This document shows, piece after piece, positions 61,687-64,000 of a DNA stretch of 64,000 nt (its first letter is position 1; every line of letters begins with the position of its first letter). The position numbers were made by a program, and so were the translations under genes. Source of the DNA: Prescottella agglutinans. Lineage in GTDB: Bacteria; Actinomycetota; Actinomycetes; Mycobacteriales; Mycobacteriaceae. Where the stretch lies: NCBI RefSeq assembly GCF_004011865.1, contig NZ_RKLP01000017.1, positions 1-64,000 on the forward strand, in the 5' to 3' direction. The notes below the pieces were generated by a model. The model saw only the letters and a list, made by a program, of their open reading frames with translations, was not told where the DNA came from and searched no databases.

Positions 61687-63009
61687 TTGCTTTCCGCCTT
61701 TGTCTCGGCCCTCAGGACGCCTGACCTGAGGCGGAAGATCCTCTTCACGCTGGGTCTGGTCGCTCTGTACAGGCTGGGCGCGACGCTGCCGTCTCCCGGT
61801 GTCGACTACGGCAACGTCCGTGCGTGTATCGACCAGGTGTCCGGCGGCGAGTCGGCCGGCATCTACTCGCTGATCAATCTGTTCTCCGGCGGTGCGCTGT
61901 TGCAGCTGTCGGTGTTCGCGATCGGCATCATGCCGTACATCACGGCGAGCATCATCATCCAGTTGCTGACCGTCGTCATCCCGAAGTTCGAGGATCTCCG
62001 CAAGGAGGGCCAGTCGGGCCAGGCGAAGATGACGCAGTACACGCGCTATCTGTCGGTCGCGCTGGCGATCCTGCAGTCGACGGGCATCGTGGCCCTCGCG
62101 GCGCGTGGGCAGCTGCTGCAGGGCTGTACGGAGCCGATCCTCGCCGACGACAGCGTCTTCGGCCTGATCATCATCGTGCTGGTCATGACGGCCGGTGCGG
62201 CGTTGGTGATGTGGTTCGGTGAGCTGATCACCGAGCGCGGCGTCGGCAACGGCATGTCGCTGCTGATCTTCGCCGGTATTGCGTCGCGCATCCCGTCCGA
62301 GGGCTCGGCGATCCTCAACAGCCGCGGCGGACTGATCTTCGCGCTGGTCTGTGTCGCGGCGCTCGCGATCATCGCCGGTGTCGTCTTCGTCGAGCAGGGC
62401 CAGCGGCGTATCCCGGTGCAGTACGCCAAGCGGATGGTCGGCCGGAAGATGTACGGCGGCTCGTCCACGTACCTGCCGCTCAAGGTCAACCAGGCCGGTG
62501 TCATCCCGGTGATCTTCGCGTCGTCGCTGCTGTACCTGCCGAACCTGATCGTCCAGCTCACCGGGGCGAACACCAGCCCGGATCCGAGCTGGTGGCAGAA
62601 GTGGATCAACGAGTACCTGGTGAACCCGGCCAACCCGGTCTACATCCTGATCTACTTCGGAATGATCGTCTTCTTCACCTACTTCTATGTCGCGATCACC
62701 TTCAATCCGGAGGAGCGCGCGGACGAGATGAAGAAGTTCGGCGGATTCATCCCGGGCATCCGTCCCGGACGGCCGACCGCCGATTACCTGAACTACGTGC
62801 TGAGCCGTATCACTCTGCCGGGCGCGATCTACCTCGGCACCATCGCGGTGCTGCCTAATCTCTTCCTCGAGATCGGCAACTCGGGTGGCGCGACCAACCT
62901 GCCGTTCGGCGGCACCGCGGTGCTGATTATGGTCAGTGTGGGCCTCGATACGGTTAAGCAGATCGAGAGCCAGCTCATGCAGCGAAACTATGAAGGGTTC
63001 CTCAAGTGA
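61687..63009 (+). CDS. secY: Protein translocase subunit SecY
   Basis: This 440-residue polytopic membrane protein forms the Sec channel. It has about ten hydrophobic segments and family motifs such as [58 protein letters not shown] and [20 protein letters not shown]. The N-terminus ([20 protein letters not shown]) aligns with mycobacterial SecY as I recall it, which supports the rare TTG start at 61687; GGAGG lies close upstream. Its stop overlaps the adk GTG (GTGA), so secY and adk are translationally coupled. Confidence 0.96.
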   Translation: MLSAFVSALRTPDLRRKILFTLGLVALYRLGATLPSPGVDYGNVRACIDQVSGGESAGIYSLINLFSGGALLQLSVFAIGIMPYITASIIIQLLTVVIPKFEDLRKEGQSGQAKMTQYTRYLSVALAILQSTGIVALAARGQLLQGCTEPILADDSVFGLIIIVLVMTAGAALVMWFGELITERGVGNGMSLLIFAGIASRIPSEGSAILNSRGGLIFALVCVAALAIIAGVVFVEQGQRRIPVQYAKRMVGRKMYGGSSTYLPLKVNQAGVIPVIFASSLLYLPNLIVQLTGANTSPDPSWWQKWINEYLVNPANPVYILIYFGMIVFFTYFYVAITFNPEERADEMKKFGGFIPGIRPGRPTADYLNYVLSRITLPGAIYLGTIAVLPNLFLEIGNSGGATNLPFGGTAVLIMVSVGLDTVKQIESQLMQRNYEGFLK

Positions 63010-63551
63010 GACTTGTCCTCCTTGGTCCTCCCGGTGCCGGTAAGGGCACCCAGGCCGCGATCCTGTCCGAGAAGCTGGGCGTCCCCCACATCTCCACCGG
63101 AGATCTGTTCCGCGCGAACATCGGGCAGTCGACCCCGCTCGGACTCGAGGCCAAGAAGTATCTCGACGCGGGCGATCTGGTCCCGAGCGAGATCACGAAC
63201 AACATGGTGAAGGCGCGCGTCGCCGAGCCGGACGCGGTCAACGGCTTCCTGCTCGACGGCTTCCCGCGCACGGTCGACCAGGCGAAGGCGCTGGAGGGCA
63301 TCCTCGAGGGTCTGGGCGCCAAGCTCGACGGCGTGCTCGCGTTCGACGTCGACGACGACGTCGTCGTCGAGCGGATGCTGGCCCGCGGTCGCGCCGACGA
63401 CACCGAGGACGTCATCCGTAACCGCATGCGCGTCTACCGCGAGGAGACGGCGCCGCTGCTCGACTACTACGCCGGCCAGATCGTCACCGTCGACGCCGTC
63501 GGCGCTGTCGAAGAGGTCAACGCCCGCGCTCTCTCCGCGCTGGGGAAGTAA
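63006..63551 (+). CDS. adk: Adenylate kinase
   Basis: This 181-residue cytosolic kinase interconverts ATP + AMP and 2 ADP. It has the P-loop [10 protein letters not shown] (about residues 8-17), [10 protein letters not shown] for AMP binding, and [15 protein letters not shown]. The LID is short, as in other actinobacterial and type-I adenylate kinases, and lacks the zinc cysteines. GTG 63006 overlaps the secY stop and its TAA overlaps the map ATG by one base, giving a tight secY-adk-map order. Confidence 0.96.
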   Translation: MRLVLLGPPGAGKGTQAAILSEKLGVPHISTGDLFRANIGQSTPLGLEAKKYLDAGDLVPSEITNNMVKARVAEPDAVNGFLLDGFPRTVDQAKALEGILEGLGAKLDGVLAFDVDDDVVVERMLARGRADDTEDVIRNRMRVYREETAPLLDYYAGQIVTVDAVGAVEEVNARALSALGK

Positions 63552-64000
63552 TGGCATTCGGCCGCAAGCGCAAGGTCGTTCCGTTCCGCACGGCGGGTGA
63601 GCTCGACGCCATGGCGGCGGCGGGTGCGATCGTCGGGGCCGCCCTCGTGGCGGTGCGAGACGCGGCCAAGCCCGGGGTCAGCACGCTGGAACTGGACCAG
63701 GTCGCCGAAGCGGTCATCCGCGACGCCGGCGCGGTGCCGTCGTTCCTCGGGTACCACGGGTTCACCGGATCCATCTGCGCGTCGGTCAACGACCGCGTCG
63801 TGCACGGCATCCCGTCCGCGGACGAGCTCCTCGTCGAGGGCGATCTGGTGTCGATCGACTGCGGGGCCATCCTGGACGGGTGGCACGGCGACTCTGCGTG
63901 GACGTTCGGTGTCGGTGAGCTGAGCGAGGCCGACGCCCAGCTGAGCGAGGCGACGCGTCTGTCGATGGAGGCCGGCATCGTCGCGATGGTGGAGGGCAAC
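63551..64000 (+). CDS. map: Methionine aminopeptidase, type I (partial, runs off the window)
   Basis: These are the first 150 codons of a cytosolic metalloprotease that removes N-terminal Met. [20 protein letters not shown] and [19 protein letters not shown] precede [19 protein letters not shown], which holds the first two metal-binding Asp residues. The remaining ligands lie beyond position 64000. ATG 63551 overlaps the adk stop. The gene order secY-adk-map is standard in actinobacteria. Confidence 0.95.
   Translation, partial: MAFGRKRKVVPFRTAGELDAMAAAGAIVGAALVAVRDAAKPGVSTLELDQVAEAVIRDAGAVPSFLGYHGFTGSICASVNDRVVHGIPSADELLVEGDLVSIDCGAILDGWHGDSAWTFGVGELSEADAQLSEATRLSMEAGIVAMVEGN

Overview
The window reads as a high-GC actinobacterial chromosome, most likely Rhodococcus or a close Nocardiaceae relative. 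This rests on the order of the S10-spc ribosomal clusters, a SecY close to the mycobacterial protein, an Arg/Ala-rich tail on uS3, a zinc-type S14, an F420-type PPOX enzyme and a DrrABC-type exporter. The genus is an inference from remembered sequences, not from a search.

Layout. Positions 1-1678 hold the end of a 3-oxoacid CoA-transferase B subunit, a FadR-type GntR regulator and a PPOX/F420-type flavin-binding protein. Positions 2052-45847 hold three collinear giant NRPS genes of 6927, about 5654 and 1950 residues. Together they encode 13 condensation, 13 full adenylation and 13 carrier domains, ending in one thioesterase. The first condensation domain resembles the acyl/aryl-accepting C domain of EntF, so the predicted product is an N-acylated tridecapeptide. 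Three adenylation pockets read as serine (modules 4, 7, 11), two resemble glutamine pockets (2, 9), and the rest are unassigned. I see no epimerisation domain and no MbtH gene.

Convergent to the NRPS operon, past a long bidirectional terminator hairpin, lie a secreted lipase, a translationally coupled drrA-drrB-drrC-like exporter operon (the likely product exporter), a second GntR regulator and a DUF4442 hotdog protein, all on the minus strand (45907-51272). From 51767 to the right edge runs the S10-spc ribosomal protein cluster (rpsJ to rplO), then secY, adk and the start of map. Non-coding gaps with hairpins at 57034-57203, 58648-58814 and 61469-61686 divide it into transcriptional blocks.

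The most unusual feature is how the NRPS subunits are divided. Both breaks fall inside a module, between its C and A domains, and both upstream subunits end in a catalytically dead fragment of an adenylation domain. At the first junction the same remnant (about 40% identical, ungapped, by eye) also heads the downstream subunit. At the second, a 279-residue pseudo-A tail with an acidic end faces a downstream subunit that starts with an Arg-rich 40-residue tail. These look like pseudo-adenylation docking elements. There is also clear DNA-level evidence of module recombination: modules 4 and 11 share a 425-bp identical run, and modules 3 and 8 share a highly similar patch.
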